A DNA stretch of 64,000 bases from Micromonospora profundi (GCF_011927785.1 NZ_JAATJK010000001.1:2294001-2358000); one strand, 5' to 3'. Positions 34,113 through 43,128 are shown, counted from the first letter of the stretch. Numbers and translations are program-made. The notes: a model not told the origin generated them from the letters alone.

Positions 34113-34694
34113 TCAGCCCGCGCGCCGCCGCGCCCGCCGGGCCGCCAACTCGTCGGCCACCGACTCCACCTCGGACGCCACCGCCGGCTCCGCAGGGCCA
34201 CTCGCCGGCTCCGCAGGCAGATGCGACAACGACCCCTGGATCTCCTTGAAAGCCCCACCGATCGCGATCCCGAACACACCCTGGCCACCCTGCAACAGGT
34301 CGACCACCTCTTCCGGAGACCGGCACTCGTACACGGTCGTCCCATCAGAGATCAGCGTGATCCCCGCCAGATCCTCCACACCACGCGACCGCAACGCCTC
34401 GATCGCCTTACGGATGTTCTGCAGGGACACCCCCGCATCCAACAACCGCTTCACGACCTTCAACACCACAAGGTCCCGGAACGAATACAACCGCTGCGTC
34501 CCCGAACCCGAGGCGTCCCGCACGCTCGGCACCACAAGCGTCGTCCGCGCCCAGTAATCCAACTGCCGATAACTGATGCCCACCGCGTGACAAGCCGTCA
34601 CACCTCGGTAGCCCACCGAGCCATCACTCTCAGTCGCCGAGACACCCGGCTCACTCAACTGTGCACCCGGATCGGAATCCTGCGGCTCGTGCAT
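34113..34694 (-). CDS. MerR-family regulator (Rv1830-type)
   Basis: A 193-residue regulator with the MerR DNA-binding domain at residues 30-100: YRGVTACHAVGISYRQLDYW, TQRLYSFRDLVVLKVV, then LLDAGVSLQNIRKAIEAL. The C-terminal part (FGIAIGGAFKEIQGSL) lacks the metal-binding Cys of classical MerR. ATG 34694 has GGAGG 8 bases upstream, so the 26 extra upstream residues are rejected. Order and neighbours (DUF151, FtsR, GarA, GcvH) match the mycobacterial Rv1826-Rv1830 block, whose members affect cell division. Confidence 0.9.
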   Translation of the reverse strand: MHEPQDSDPGAQLSEPGVSATESDGSVGYRGVTACHAVGISYRQLDYWARTTLVVPSVRDASGSGTQRLYSFRDLVVLKVVKRLLDAGVSLQNIRKAIEALRSRGVEDLAGITLISDGTTVYECRSPEEVVDLLQGGQGVFGIAIGGAFKEIQGSLSHLPAEPASGPAEPAVASEVESVADELAARRARRRAG

Positions 34695-34888
34695 CCGGAC
34701 AACCTCCCCGTCAGTGCGGCGACGCGTCGTTTCCGGGACGCGCACCCCTCGACACGGCAACCCTATCGCCACGCTCAGGAGTTACCACGGAGAAACAGGC
34801 GCGACACGCCGCACAGCCACCCGAGAAAGATCACCAACCCGCCCCGGGGCATCACCAACAGTGACACCCACCCGGGAACCGAGCCCCG

Positions 34889-35353
34889 TCAGCCCGCGAA
34901 ATCCTCCGGACGCACCTGCTCCAGGAACTCGCGGAACTTCTCCACCTCGTCCTCCTGCTCGTCAGGGATAACGATCCCCGCCTCGCTGAGGACCTGCTCA
35001 GCACAACGAATCGGCGCACCAACCCGCAACGCCAACGCGATCGAATCGCTCGGCCGCGCCGACACCCGCACCCCATCGCCGATCAACAGATCCGCGTAGA
35101 ACACGTTCTCCTTGAGCTCAGTGATCTCCACCGCCTGCAACGGCGCCTGCAACGCCGCCAACACGTCCCGCAGAAGATCATGCGTCAACGGGCGGGCAGG
35201 CTTCACACCCTGCTGCTCATAAGCGATGGCCGTGGCCTCGACCGCGCCGATCCAGATCGGCAGATAGCGGTCGCCCTCGACCTCCCTGAGCAGGACGATC
35301 GGCTGGTTGCTGGGCAGCTCCACCCGAACTCCGACCACGCTCAGCTCGCGCAC
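34889..35353 (-). CDS. Bifunctional nuclease family protein (DUF151)
   Basis: A 154-residue protein of the DUF151 family: MRELSVVGVRVELPSNQPIV, the conserved LREVEGDRYLPIWIGAVEA, HDLLRDVLAAL and RPSDSIALALRVGAPI. Relatives have been reported to have RNase or DNase activity, and the cellular role in actinobacteria is unsettled. It sits between two MerR-type regulators in an order that is conserved in mycobacteria (Rv1829). Confidence 0.92.
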   Translation of the reverse strand: MRELSVVGVRVELPSNQPIVLLREVEGDRYLPIWIGAVEATAIAYEQQGVKPARPLTHDLLRDVLAALQAPLQAVEITELKENVFYADLLIGDGVRVSARPSDSIALALRVGAPIRCAEQVLSEAGIVIPDEQEDEVEKFREFLEQVRPEDFAG

Positions 35354-35535
35354 CGCCGCCTCCGTGTCGTCGTCAACCTACGCACCGCGCCCTTCCCTGC
35401 ACGGTACACGGACCGCAACACGGCCGTCCCATGCGCTACAGCACCACGCCCGCGCCAGAAAGGGGTTACCCCGGCAAGCCTACGGCACTCTTCCCGAAAG
35501 AGATCTTTCCGCTCCGCCACCGCCCAGCCGGCACA

Positions 35536-36291
35536 TCACCGACCCAACGTCGACCGCAGACCCACCCGCACCAACGCCGCATGCAACTGCTCCGACAACG
35601 CCACCAACTCCCGCGCCGTCTCCGCAGCCCGCGCCCGCGCCGCCGGATCACTCTGCCGCGCCAACGGCGCCACCAACTGAGCGAACAAACCGACCTCACG
35701 ATCGGCAGCACTCCGGTAACCCCGCAGATGCCGCGGCTCCAACCCGTACGCCGCCAACCCCGCCACCGCCGACGCGATGATCAACGCATCCCCGTCGTAC
35801 CAGCCGGGCGGATCCGACACGAGCACACCGAGGCGCTCCAACTCCACCAACGTCGAGTCGTCGATCCCACTACGGGCCACCAGATCAGCCCGGCCGAGCC
35901 GCACCTGCGACGACTCGGCCGGCTCCGCCGACTCCCGACCCGGCACCGCACCATCAGGACCCACCGCCACCAACGAAGGCCGCGACCGCCCCGGCTGCTC
36001 ACCGGACGAATCCCACTCCGCCAACTGCTCACGGATCACCCGCAACGGCAGATACCGGTCCCGCTGCGCGGACAGCACGAACCGCAACCGCGCCACATCG
36101 TCCCAGCTGTACTTCCGGTAACCAGCCGCCGTCCGCTGCGGCTCAACCAGGCCTTCGGCCTCGAGGAACCGCAGCTTCGAAATCGTGGTGTCCGGGAAAT
36201 CCACCCGCAACTGCCCCAGCACCTCACCGATGCTCATCAACGGCTGGGACCGGGCCGCCCCGGGTGGCGTGGAGGCCGCAGGCTCGTTCAC
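35536..36291 (-). CDS. ftsR: MerR-family cell-division regulator, FtsR-like
   Basis: A 251-residue regulator equivalent to Rv1828/FtsR. The N-terminal winged helix reads MSIGEVLGQLRVDFPDTTIS with KLRFLEAEGLVEPQRTAAGY and WDDVARLRFVL. The C-terminal region (DLVARSGIDDSTLVELERLG, YDGDALIIASAVAGLAAYG) is the typical effector/dimer part of this subgroup. Corynebacterial FtsR activates ftsZ. Its start overlaps the garA stop by 4 bases. The symbol is by homology and synteny. Confidence 0.88.
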   Translation of the reverse strand: MNEPAASTPPGAARSQPLMSIGEVLGQLRVDFPDTTISKLRFLEAEGLVEPQRTAAGYRKYSWDDVARLRFVLSAQRDRYLPLRVIREQLAEWDSSGEQPGRSRPSLVAVGPDGAVPGRESAEPAESSQVRLGRADLVARSGIDDSTLVELERLGVLVSDPPGWYDGDALIIASAVAGLAAYGLEPRHLRGYRSAADREVGLFAQLVAPLARQSDPAARARAAETARELVALSEQLHAALVRVGLRSTLGR

Positions 36292-36740
36292 CCCCGGCCG
36301 GCCTCCTCCTCCGGGCGCGGACCGGCGATGAACACCACCCGGAACTTACCGATCTGAACCTCGTCACCATTGCTCAACGTGGCCGCCTCGACCCGCTCAC
36401 GATTCACATACGTGCCGTTGAGGCTGCCCACATCCCGCACGGTGAAGGTGCCACCGTCCCGGTGGAACTCAGCATGCCGCCGCGACACCGTCACATCGTC
36501 CAGGAAGATGTCACTGTCCGGGTGCCGGCCACTGGTCGTCACATCGTGGTCCAACAAGAACCGGGCACCCGCATTCGGACCCCGACGAACCACCAGCAGC
36601 GCCATACCGGGCGGCAACGAACCGGACATCCGGCTCGGCACCACGTCGGTGTCCGGGCCCTCCAGCACTTCGTCGAGCGAGCCGAGATTGAGCGTCGAAG
36701 TGACGTCGAGCGGGGGGAACTCGTCGTCTGGCCGCGTCAT
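36288..36740 (-). CDS. garA: FHA-domain protein GarA/OdhI
   Basis: A 150-residue phosphothreonine-binding protein that restrains 2-oxoglutarate dehydrogenase and tunes glutamate metabolism. The FHA domain is at residues 55-135, with SGRHPDSDIFLDDVTVSRRH and VGSLNGTYVNRE. The N-terminal tail has Thr residues in DVTSTLNLGSLDE, equivalent to the ETTS motif phosphorylated by PknB/PknG. It is followed by ftsR with a 4-base overlap and preceded at a distance by gcvH, the conserved actinobacterial order. Confidence 0.93.
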   Translation of the reverse strand: MTRPDDEFPPLDVTSTLNLGSLDEVLEGPDTDVVPSRMSGSLPPGMALLVVRRGPNAGARFLLDHDVTTSGRHPDSDIFLDDVTVSRRHAEFHRDGGTFTVRDVGSLNGTYVNRERVEAATLSNGDEVQIGKFRVVFIAGPRPEEEAGRG

Positions 36741-36790
36741 GGGACCACCTCACGGATCTGTTCGGTCGGCGTCGGGTAATGGCGGGTCTG

Positions 36791-36818
36791 GCCGCCGGGC
36801 ACTCGAACACCCGGCGGC
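36791..36818 (-). terminator. Hairpin between gcvH and garA
   Basis: A perfect 9-bp stem (GCCGCCGGG with CCCGGCGGC) and a 10-base loop, 140 bases after the gcvH stop and 51 before the garA start. It may end the gcvH transcript or lie in the garA leader as an attenuator. Confidence 0.55.
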
Positions 36819-36957
36819 TGGCTCCCCGTGCCCGGGAAGGCAATTCCGCAACGCTCAACTAATGGTTTCTTCTCGGTCGACTGGGCGAGCCTAGCCAGCG
36901 CCGAAATGCAGGGCAACCGGACGCGCGCAGACAACCCGCCCGCCGGATCAAGCACAC

Positions 36958-37338
36958 TCAGCCTTCGGTGATCTTCTGGTACGCGCCCGCAGTCAGCAAC
37001 CCGTCCAACGCCGTCGGGTCATTCGGCGTGATCTCCACCAACCAACCCGCACCATACGGATCCGAGTTGATCAACTCGGGCGTGTCGCCAAGCGCCTCGT
37101 TGCGCGCCGCCACCGTACCCGCCACCGGCGCGTAGATCTCCGACACACTCTTCGTCGACTCGATCTCACCCAACGAATCACCGGCCGCGACCACCGCACC
37201 GACCTCAGGCAACTGCACGTACACGATGTCGCCAAGCGCGTCCTGCGCGAAGTGCGTGATGCCGACCCGGGCCGAACCCGTGCCCTCACCCGCCACCCAC
37301 TCATGCTCGGCGGTGTATCGCAGATCCTCGGGAATCAC
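36958..37338 (-). CDS. gcvH: Glycine cleavage system H protein
   Basis: A 126-residue lipoyl carrier that shuttles the aminomethyl group from GcvP. IPEDLRYTAEHEWV, HFAQDALGDIVYVQLPEVG and the lipoylation site GEIESTKSVSEIYAP are standard. The GTG at 37338 has GAGGA 9 bases upstream; the ATG at 37353 (five residues longer) has no ribosome-binding site. It lies 7 kb from gcvP, within the garA block as in mycobacteria. Confidence 0.95.
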   Translation of the reverse strand: MIPEDLRYTAEHEWVAGEGTGSARVGITHFAQDALGDIVYVQLPEVGAVVAAGDSLGEIESTKSVSEIYAPVAGTVAARNEALGDTPELINSDPYGAGWLVEITPNDPTALDGLLTAGAYQKITEG

Positions 37339-37395
37339 CAGACGCGTCCTCATCCATCGGTGCCCCGGACCACCGGCCCGGCGCGGCCGCGCCGG

Positions 37396-38400
37396 TCAGG
37401 AGACCGGACGGGCGTGTTCCAACCTGATCGGCGCGTGCAGCGCCGAAACCTCGGCAACCTCACGCTCCCCAAACGTCACGTTACCGCCGTCACCCCGGAC
37501 CGACGCGACCACCCCGCCAGGAATGTTCAACGCCGTACGCATCGTCGCCGGATCACCGATCACCGTGATCGTGAACGGCGGCGCCAACCGCCGCCCCTCC
37601 ACCACCAACGACCCGTTCTCCCCGTCCAGGAAGTACGTCGACGCGATGACCCGGACCGCCGTCCGGTCACCACCGGAGATCTGCATCGCCTCCGCGCCAG
37701 CGCCCCGCAGCTCCTGCACCGCGTCCAAGACCCGCGTCGCCGAGATCGGCTTGGCCCCACTGATGAACTGCACCGTCAGACCCGGCCCCACCGCCGGCAA
37801 CGTCCCCGCCAGAACACCAAGCTCGTCCGCCCGACGTGTCGCCTCGTCCAACGCCGCCTGGCGGCCCTGCTCACCCGAGGCCAACTGCCGCTGGCTGTCC
37901 TCCAACGCCCGGATGTCCTGCTGAAGCCGGTTCTCCCGCGCATCCAGATCCGACAGGATCCGCACCAGGTCCTCCTGCCGCGTCGCCCCCAACGTCGGAT
38001 CCGTCGACGTCGTCTTCAACTGCACCACGAGGGTGAAACCCAGCAACGCCAACAACGCCGCGATCATCACCCCTGCCGTACTCAACCGCGACCGGCCAGC
38101 AACCACCGGCTCCCCCGACCGCTGCACAGCCGGCTCCGCCAACCCGTCGGACCGCTCGACCGGCTCCTCCGACCGCGACACCGCGCTCAGGTCCACCGTC
38201 GCACCGTCATCGACAGGCGCCACACCAGGCTCCCCGGCCGGAGGCTCCGCCTCCACCGGGCCCTGCGGCGCCAACGGACTCAGCTCGTCCGGATCCGGCG
38301 CATCCGGCCGAGGGTCCGGCTCACCCGCCGGGCCACCCGGCCGCGCCGGACCCGCCGGCTGCGGCCAACCCGTCCCCGTCTCCGTCTGCTCGTCGCTCAT
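37396..38400 (-). CDS. DUF881 family membrane protein (second of two)
   Basis: A 334-residue protein: about 110 residues rich in Pro, Asp and Glu, one transmembrane segment (GVMIAALLALLGFTLVVQLK), a coiled coil (residues 150-200) and the DUF881 domain (PGLTVQFISGAKPISATRVL, NELRGAGAEAMQI-like block, STYFLDGENG). DUF881 proteins resemble the YlxW/YlxX group near division genes and probably act at the cell envelope. ATG 38400 is chosen. It forms an operon with Sbp and the first DUF881. Confidence 0.9.
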   Translation of the reverse strand: MSDEQTETGTGWPQPAGPARPGGPAGEPDPRPDAPDPDELSPLAPQGPVEAEPPAGEPGVAPVDDGATVDLSAVSRSEEPVERSDGLAEPAVQRSGEPVVAGRSRLSTAGVMIAALLALLGFTLVVQLKTTSTDPTLGATRQEDLVRILSDLDARENRLQQDIRALEDSQRQLASGEQGRQAALDEATRRADELGVLAGTLPAVGPGLTVQFISGAKPISATRVLDAVQELRGAGAEAMQISGGDRTAVRVIASTYFLDGENGSLVVEGRRLAPPFTITVIGDPATMRTALNIPGGVVASVRGDGGNVTFGEREVAEVSALHAPIRLEHARPVS

Positions 38401-38410
38401 CGCATCAAAC

Positions 38411-38743
38411 CTACGCCCGGAACAGGTGCCGGCGGATCGCCGCCACATTCCCGAAGATCCGCACACCCAGCACGACGACCACACCGGTGGACAACTGCCC
38501 GCCCACCCCCAACTGGTCACCCAGGTACACGATCAGGCCCGCCACCAGCACATTCGAGATGAACGACACCACGAACTGCTTGTCGTCGAAGATGCGGTCC
38601 AACTTCGCCCGCACCCCACCGAACACCGCATCCAACGCGGCAACCACCGCGATCGGCAGGTACGGCTGCAACGCCGCCGGCACCGTGGGATCAAGCCACA
38701 CCCCGAGCACCACACCGGCGAGCAACGCCAGCACCGCGATCAT
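38411..38743 (-). CDS. sbp: Small basic family protein (Sbp, DUF1290)
   Basis: A 110-residue membrane protein with three hydrophobic segments (IAVLALLAGVVLGVWLDPTV; LPIAVVAALDAVFGGVRAKL; FISNVLVAGLIVYLGDQLGV). It matches Sbp of Gram-positive bacteria and Rv1824. It overlaps the first DUF881 gene by 4 bases. The function is unknown, but conserved linkage with DUF881 and PgsA-like enzymes points to membrane or wall biology. Confidence 0.92.
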   Translation of the reverse strand: MIAVLALLAGVVLGVWLDPTVPAALQPYLPIAVVAALDAVFGGVRAKLDRIFDDKQFVVSFISNVLVAGLIVYLGDQLGVGGQLSTGVVVVLGVRIFGNVAAIRRHLFRA

Positions 38744-39693
38744 CGGCCACCTCCGGAAGGGCTAGCGGTCGCCGAGGGACCCGACGACCCGGGACTGCCG
38801 GACCGGCCACCCGACACAGAAGGGCTCGGACTGACCGACGGCTTGGCGTAGCGTAGCTGCGGCTCCGGCGCCGCCGGCAGGGTGAGGTCCTCAGCGCCCC
38901 GCACACCGAACGACAGGCCCGTCTGCTGCGCGACCTCCCGCATCAACGCCGCATTACGGCTCGCCTCGAACTGGCGACGCATCGACCCCGGTCCGATCGC
39001 CGACACCTCGTACGGTCCAGTCACCGGCCGGAAATCCACAAGGATCGCCTCACCCGCCGAACGGATCGTCGACGTCGAGGTCAGCCGCTGTCCGTTGATG
39101 GCGATCGCCTCCGCACCGGCACTCCACAACGCGTTCGCCACACCTTGAAGATCGCTGTAGAGCACCCGCGGCGGCCCCGCCCCCGCACCGGTCACCGCGT
39201 CCGCGTTGCCTGGCGCGTCCGCCAACCGCACCACCACGCCGTCGCCGCGCACCCGGCCCAGCCCGGTGCTCGCCTCCAGGTCCCGCAGTCGCGCCGCCGT
39301 CGACCCGCTCAACGCCGCGTCCCGCTGCCGGCTGACCTCCTCGCGCAGCTGGTCCGCACGCTGCGACAACCTGTCGGTCTGACTCTCCCGGTCCTTGATC
39401 TGCGCCACCAGCCCGGAACGGGCCTGCGCGCGCCCCGGCTCGTCGGCCATCGTCTGCCGGTAGGCGACCGCGAACAGGAAGCCCAGCACCACCACCACGG
39501 CCAGGCTCACCGAGCGCCCGGACCAGGCCCGCCAACCCCGCTCCGGCGTCGGCACACCCTTGCGCCGGCGTGCCGTCGCCGCGTCGGCGTACCCCGGGTC
39601 CAGCGGATTGCGGAACAGTTCGGTGAGGAAGTCCGGCGCGTACACCCGATCCTGACGCGGCCGCTCCGGCCGCTGAGGCGGGGTCGCGCTCAC
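38740..39693 (-). CDS. DUF881 family membrane protein (first of two)
   Basis: A 317-residue protein with a short basic cytoplasmic N-terminus, one membrane segment (SVSLAVVVVLGFLFAVAYRQ), a coiled coil (DRESQTDRLSQRADQLREEV) and the DUF881 domain (VVRLADAPGN, LQGVANALWSAGAEAIAING, GEAILVDFRPV). The GTG at 39693 has GGGAG upstream and overlaps the PgsA-like gene by 4 bases. The C-terminal tail is a low-complexity Ser/Pro/Gly stretch. Confidence 0.9.
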   Translation of the reverse strand: MSATPPQRPERPRQDRVYAPDFLTELFRNPLDPGYADAATARRRKGVPTPERGWRAWSGRSVSLAVVVVLGFLFAVAYRQTMADEPGRAQARSGLVAQIKDRESQTDRLSQRADQLREEVSRQRDAALSGSTAARLRDLEASTGLGRVRGDGVVVRLADAPGNADAVTGAGAGPPRVLYSDLQGVANALWSAGAEAIAINGQRLTSTSTIRSAGEAILVDFRPVTGPYEVSAIGPGSMRRQFEASRNAALMREVAQQTGLSFGVRGAEDLTLPAAPEPQLRYAKPSVSPSPSVSGGRSGSPGSSGPSATASPSGGGR

Positions 39694-40322
39694 GCCGCCG
39701 CTCCCGGCCCGCGTGCCGCGCGCACCAGCCGTGCCGCCTGCACCACGTACATCGCGCCGGCCACCCAGTAGAGCACCAGACCCCACCAGGCCAGGCCCCA
39801 GCCGATGGCGGCGGCAGCCGTGGCCACCCCGCTCGCCGCGGTCGCCAACAACAGCACCGGGAACGCCGCCAGCAACAGGAACGTGGCGGTCTTACCGACG
39901 TAGTGCACCGGGGGCGGGCCGTACCCGTAGCGGCGCAGCACCGCCAGCGAGCCGAGCAGCAGCAACTCCCGCGCCAGCAGCGCCGCGGTGAACTGCCACG
40001 GCACCACCTCCCGCACGGTGAAGGCGACAAGGGTGGCGAGGATGTAGAGCCGGTCTGCCAGCGGGTCGAGCAACTCCCCCAGTCGGCTCACCTGGCGCAT
40101 CCGGCGGGCGATCCAGCCGTCCACCCAGTCGGTCGTGCCGCCGATGGCCAGCACGATCACGGCCGCCACGTCCGCGCGCTCCACAAGGAACAGGTACAGG
40201 AAGATCGGTACGCCCAGCAGCCGCCCGAAGCTGATCAGGTTGGGCAGGGTGAGCACCTGGTTGCTCGGGGCCTGGTCGTCGATGTCCCGCGGATGCTCTG
40301 CCCGAGCCGGCCGACTCGACAC
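39690..40322 (-). CDS. CDP-alcohol phosphatidyltransferase (PgsA-like)
   Basis: A 210-residue membrane enzyme that transfers a phosphatidyl group from CDP-diacylglycerol to an alcohol. The signature D-x2-DG-x2-AR-x8-G-x3-D-x3-D is complete (TDWVDGWIARRM then LGELLDPLADRL), with five hydrophobic segments. The GTG at 40322 has GGAGGAGG 8 bases upstream. It is the first gene of the DUF881/Sbp operon, as Rv1822 (annotated PgsA2) is in mycobacteria. The alcohol acceptor (glycerol-3-phosphate or another) cannot be read from sequence. Confidence 0.9.
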   Translation of the reverse strand: MSSRPARAEHPRDIDDQAPSNQVLTLPNLISFGRLLGVPIFLYLFLVERADVAAVIVLAIGGTTDWVDGWIARRMRQVSRLGELLDPLADRLYILATLVAFTVREVVPWQFTAALLARELLLLGSLAVLRRYGYGPPPVHYVGKTATFLLLAAFPVLLLATAASGVATAAAAIGWGLAWWGLVLYWVAGAMYVVQAARLVRAARGPGAAA

Positions 40323-40594
40323 CGAACCTCCTCCACGGCACGCTCCGGCACCGGCCGTCATCGGCGCGGCGGAGGTCGTACGCGCTGTCGGGCCGGCAAC
40401 GCCGGCTCCCCTGCGGCCCCGGGGCGGGACCCGTTCCCTGATGCGGCCCGCGATCTCGATGATCACGGGCCGGGTGAGTGCGCTGCCACTATATCGGGCT
40501 CGTGCCCGAGCGCCGGGTGCCGCTGCTCGCTCATCGGTGCGGCGTTCACCTGTTGTGGCGTGGATCACCACGCGTAGAGCGTCCTAGGATGCTA

Positions 40595-40608
40595 GTTCAA
40601 GGTTGAAC
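40595..40608. promoter_or_regulatory. GTTCAA-GG-TTGAAC palindrome, MarR-type operator candidate
   Basis: A perfect 14-bp palindrome 2 bases beyond the marR stop codon and about 270 bases ahead of the PgsA-like gene. On the - strand its TTGAAC could serve as a -35 box. TTCAANNTTGAA is a common recognition form of MarR proteins, so the adjacent regulator may control the downstream envelope operon. Confidence 0.5.
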
Positions 40609-40610
40609 GC

Positions 40611-41135
40611 TCAGGCCGTCTGCACGGCCGCCGCATCGGGCTGCTGCTCCGGCACCGTCTGGCTGGCCGCCCGGGCGAAGGCATGCAACGCCTGCAACAG
40701 GTCCTGCTGCATCCGGGGCGGCATCCGATCCAACACCACCTGCACCGCGTGCTGGCGCCGCTGCGCCAGCTCAGACAGCAGGGTCTGCGCCGCCGCCGTC
40801 GGCACCAGCCGCACCTCCCGCCGATCCCGCGGGTCGGCCACCCGGCGCAGCAGACCCGTCGCCTCCAACCGGTCACAGAGCCGGCTGGCCGACGACGGCA
40901 CCACGTCCAACAACTCGGCCAACCCGTTGACGTTGGTCTCCGGCCGGCTGCTGATCAGCGCCAGCACCCGCAGCTGGGTCGGCGGCACGGGATGCCGCAA
41001 CGACGCCGACTCAAGTACGGCGATCAGCGTCTCGGCGGCCGCGTCGATCGCCGAGGCGAGATCCACAGGTCGATCCACCTGATGTCCCCTGCCGTCGTCG
41101 CGCTGGTGCCCGCCCGGCGCGGCGCTGATCCTCAT
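40611..41135 (-). CDS. MarR-family transcriptional regulator
   Basis: A 174-residue winged-helix regulator: LRVLALISSRPETNVNGLAE, LLDVVPSSASRLCDRLEATG and RRVADPRDRREVRLVPTAAA form the MarR DNA-binding core. The ATG at 41135 overlaps the SpoIIE-like phosphatase stop (ATGA), so the two are co-translated. The palindrome just after its stop is a likely target. The ligand is unknown. Confidence 0.88.
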   Translation of the reverse strand: MRISAAPGGHQRDDGRGHQVDRPVDLASAIDAAAETLIAVLESASLRHPVPPTQLRVLALISSRPETNVNGLAELLDVVPSSASRLCDRLEATGLLRRVADPRDRREVRLVPTAAAQTLLSELAQRRQHAVQVVLDRMPPRMQQDLLQALHAFARAASQTVPEQQPDAAAVQTA

Positions 41136-42310
41136 CCGCCGTTCCGCTCGCGCGGACCGTGCCAATCCAGGCAGACCACGACCGCGTCGTCGCGCAAGTC
41201 GGAATCCGCGTGATAGGCGTGCAGTTCGCGCATCACCGTACCAACCGCTTCGGCCGCTGGCTGCAACCGCGTGGCACGCAGAGAACGCGCCATCGCCCTC
41301 TGACCGTACGGCTCCCGGCCGGCCGGCTCCGCGGCCCACACGCCGTCACTGACCACGAAGACCCGCTCCCCCGGCGTGAGCTGGAACTCCTGCACCTCGT
41401 AACGGGTCTCGGCGAACATTCCCAGCGGCAACTGCTGCTCCAGGCTGATCGGCTCGACCGTCTTGCCGCGCATCCGCAACATGTGCGGCGACCCGGCGTC
41501 GACCGCCCGCATCAGCCCCGTCGGGATGTCCAGCTCCAGCAGCAACGTCGCCACGTGCCGATGCCCCCGGTGCTGGTAGAAGACCGTGTCCGAGGCCAGC
41601 TCCGCCTGCTCCACGAGACCACCGTCAGAACGCCGCGCGTTGCGCATCGCGTTGACTGTCACCGAGGTCAGCAGCGACGCCGCCAGACCGTTGCCCTCAC
41701 CGTTGAGCACCGTCAGCGTGAGCCGGTCACCGTCCAACGACCAGTCGAAGTGGTCACCACCGACCGTGTACGCCGGCTCCAGCTGACCCGCCAGGTCAAA
41801 CGCGCGGTGCGCCACGCTGCGACCCGGCAGCAGGTCCCACTGCATCTCCGCGGCCATGCTCAGCCGTTCACGCCGACGAACCCGGCGGTAACGGTCGGTC
41901 TCGCGATCGGCGGCCCGCAACGCCACCGCCAGGTCGCCGGCGATGTCGGTGGCGCGACCCGTGAGGGCCGGGCCGGGCACCGACGGCAACTCGATGAGCA
42001 GCACACCGAGCCGCTCCCCCCACACCGTCAGCGGCAGGTAGAGCCGACACCCGCCGCCCTCGGCGCCGTCGCGCACCGGCTGCTGACTGCTGAAACAGCG
42101 CTGTGCCACGCTGTGGCAGGCCAGGAAGCCTGCCGCCGGCAGATCCGGGTCCAGCACCGGCCACAGCCCGCTGATCCGGTAGTCGGCGACGAACACGTCG
42201 GTGCGTACCGCGCCCAGCGCCGAACGGATCGCCCGGTCCGCGGCTTCCGCCAACTGGTCCGGTGGGGCCTCCCGCAGCGCGCGCGACACCACGTCCGGCG
42301 CGTCCACCAT
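41132..42310 (-). CDS. SpoIIE-type PP2C phosphatase with N-terminal GAF-like domain
   Basis: A 392-residue regulatory protein. Residues 10-150 look like a GAF-type sensor and residues 180-385 are a SpoIIE-like PP2C domain. Metal-site motifs are AYTVGGDHFDW, VVSDGVWAAEP and RDDAVVVCLDW. The motif that normally reads GDVxGHG is VLNGEGNGLAA, so one Asp ligand is Asn and activity may be weak or absent. Family members dephosphorylate anti-sigma-factor antagonists. It is coupled to the MarR gene. Confidence 0.85.
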   Translation of the reverse strand: MVDAPDVVSRALREAPPDQLAEAADRAIRSALGAVRTDVFVADYRISGLWPVLDPDLPAAGFLACHSVAQRCFSSQQPVRDGAEGGGCRLYLPLTVWGERLGVLLIELPSVPGPALTGRATDIAGDLAVALRAADRETDRYRRVRRRERLSMAAEMQWDLLPGRSVAHRAFDLAGQLEPAYTVGGDHFDWSLDGDRLTLTVLNGEGNGLAASLLTSVTVNAMRNARRSDGGLVEQAELASDTVFYQHRGHRHVATLLLELDIPTGLMRAVDAGSPHMLRMRGKTVEPISLEQQLPLGMFAETRYEVQEFQLTPGERVFVVSDGVWAAEPAGREPYGQRAMARSLRATRLQPAAEAVGTVMRELHAYHADSDLRDDAVVVCLDWHGPRERNGG

Positions 42311-42381
42311 GCTCGCTCCTCCAGAAACTTGCTACAGGGCAAGCATCATACGGACGCCGCCGGACAGCCGGTCGGCGCGGG

Positions 42382-43128
42382 TCAGTCGGCGTCGCGCGTG
42401 GCCAGCACCCCGTGGAACGCGTCCGGCACCTCCACCGGCGGGCCGTCCGGTCGCCACCTGTTGACCGGAACGATCCCGTCGGACGTCGGCCGCCACCGGC
42501 CCAGCAGCGGCGCGAACGCCGCCGGAGGACGCATCCGGAACGCCGGCCCCATCATCGCCAGCGCCTGCGGATAGCCCGCCAACTCCTCGGTGTCGAAATC
42601 CACCGCCAGCAGGCTGCCCGGCGCGGCCGCCGCGTACAGCTCGTCGAGCGTCCGGGTCAGCGTGTCGTCGTCGAGGAACGCCGCGAGCCCGAGGAACACC
42701 ACCCCCACCGGCCGCCGCCCCCAGCCCGGGACGAAACGGTGCAGCTGCGACGGATCGATGGTGCCGATGTCGGTGGCGTCACCGCGGCCGTAGCCGGCCC
42801 GGTCGCTGTCGGCGAGGATGCTCTGCCCCAACCGGATGGTGACCGGATCCACGTCGGTGTAGAGCACTGTGGCGTCGGTGGCGACCTCGTGCACGTTGCC
42901 CATCGTGGGCACCCCCGCGCCGAAGACCAGGAAACCGTCCACGCCCTGCTCGCTCATCGCCCGCACCGCCCGGCCCAGGAAGGCCCGCAGCTCGCGAAAG
43001 ACCGGCGCACACGGCCCGTACGCCTGCTCGAAGGCGTGCGCGGCGGCCACGTCGACCGGGAAATGATGCTCCCCGCCCAACCAAAAGTCGATCATGCGGG
43101 CGGTGCTCGGCTCGGCCGGTTCACCCAT
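42382..43128 (-). CDS. SAM-dependent methyltransferase, SAV2177 family (DUF574)
   Basis: A 248-residue protein of the actinomycete DUF574 methyltransferase family: [19 protein letters not shown] (normally DYWLGG), [31 protein letters not shown] and [10 protein letters not shown]. Many copies occur in Streptomyces and Micromonospora genomes, often near regulators, and no substrates are established. ATG 43128 is preferred; the frame continues upstream without a better start. It shares its strand with the SpoIIE gene (71 bases away). Confidence 0.87.
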   Translation of the reverse strand: MGEPAEPSTARMIDFWLGGEHHFPVDVAAAHAFEQAYGPCAPVFRELRAFLGRAVRAMSEQGVDGFLVFGAGVPTMGNVHEVATDATVLYTDVDPVTIRLGQSILADSDRAGYGRGDATDIGTIDPSQLHRFVPGWGRRPVGVVFLGLAAFLDDDTLTRTLDELYAAAAPGSLLAVDFDTEELAGYPQALAMMGPAFRMRPPAAFAPLLGRWRPTSDGIVPVNRWRPDGPPVEVPDAFHGVLATRDAD

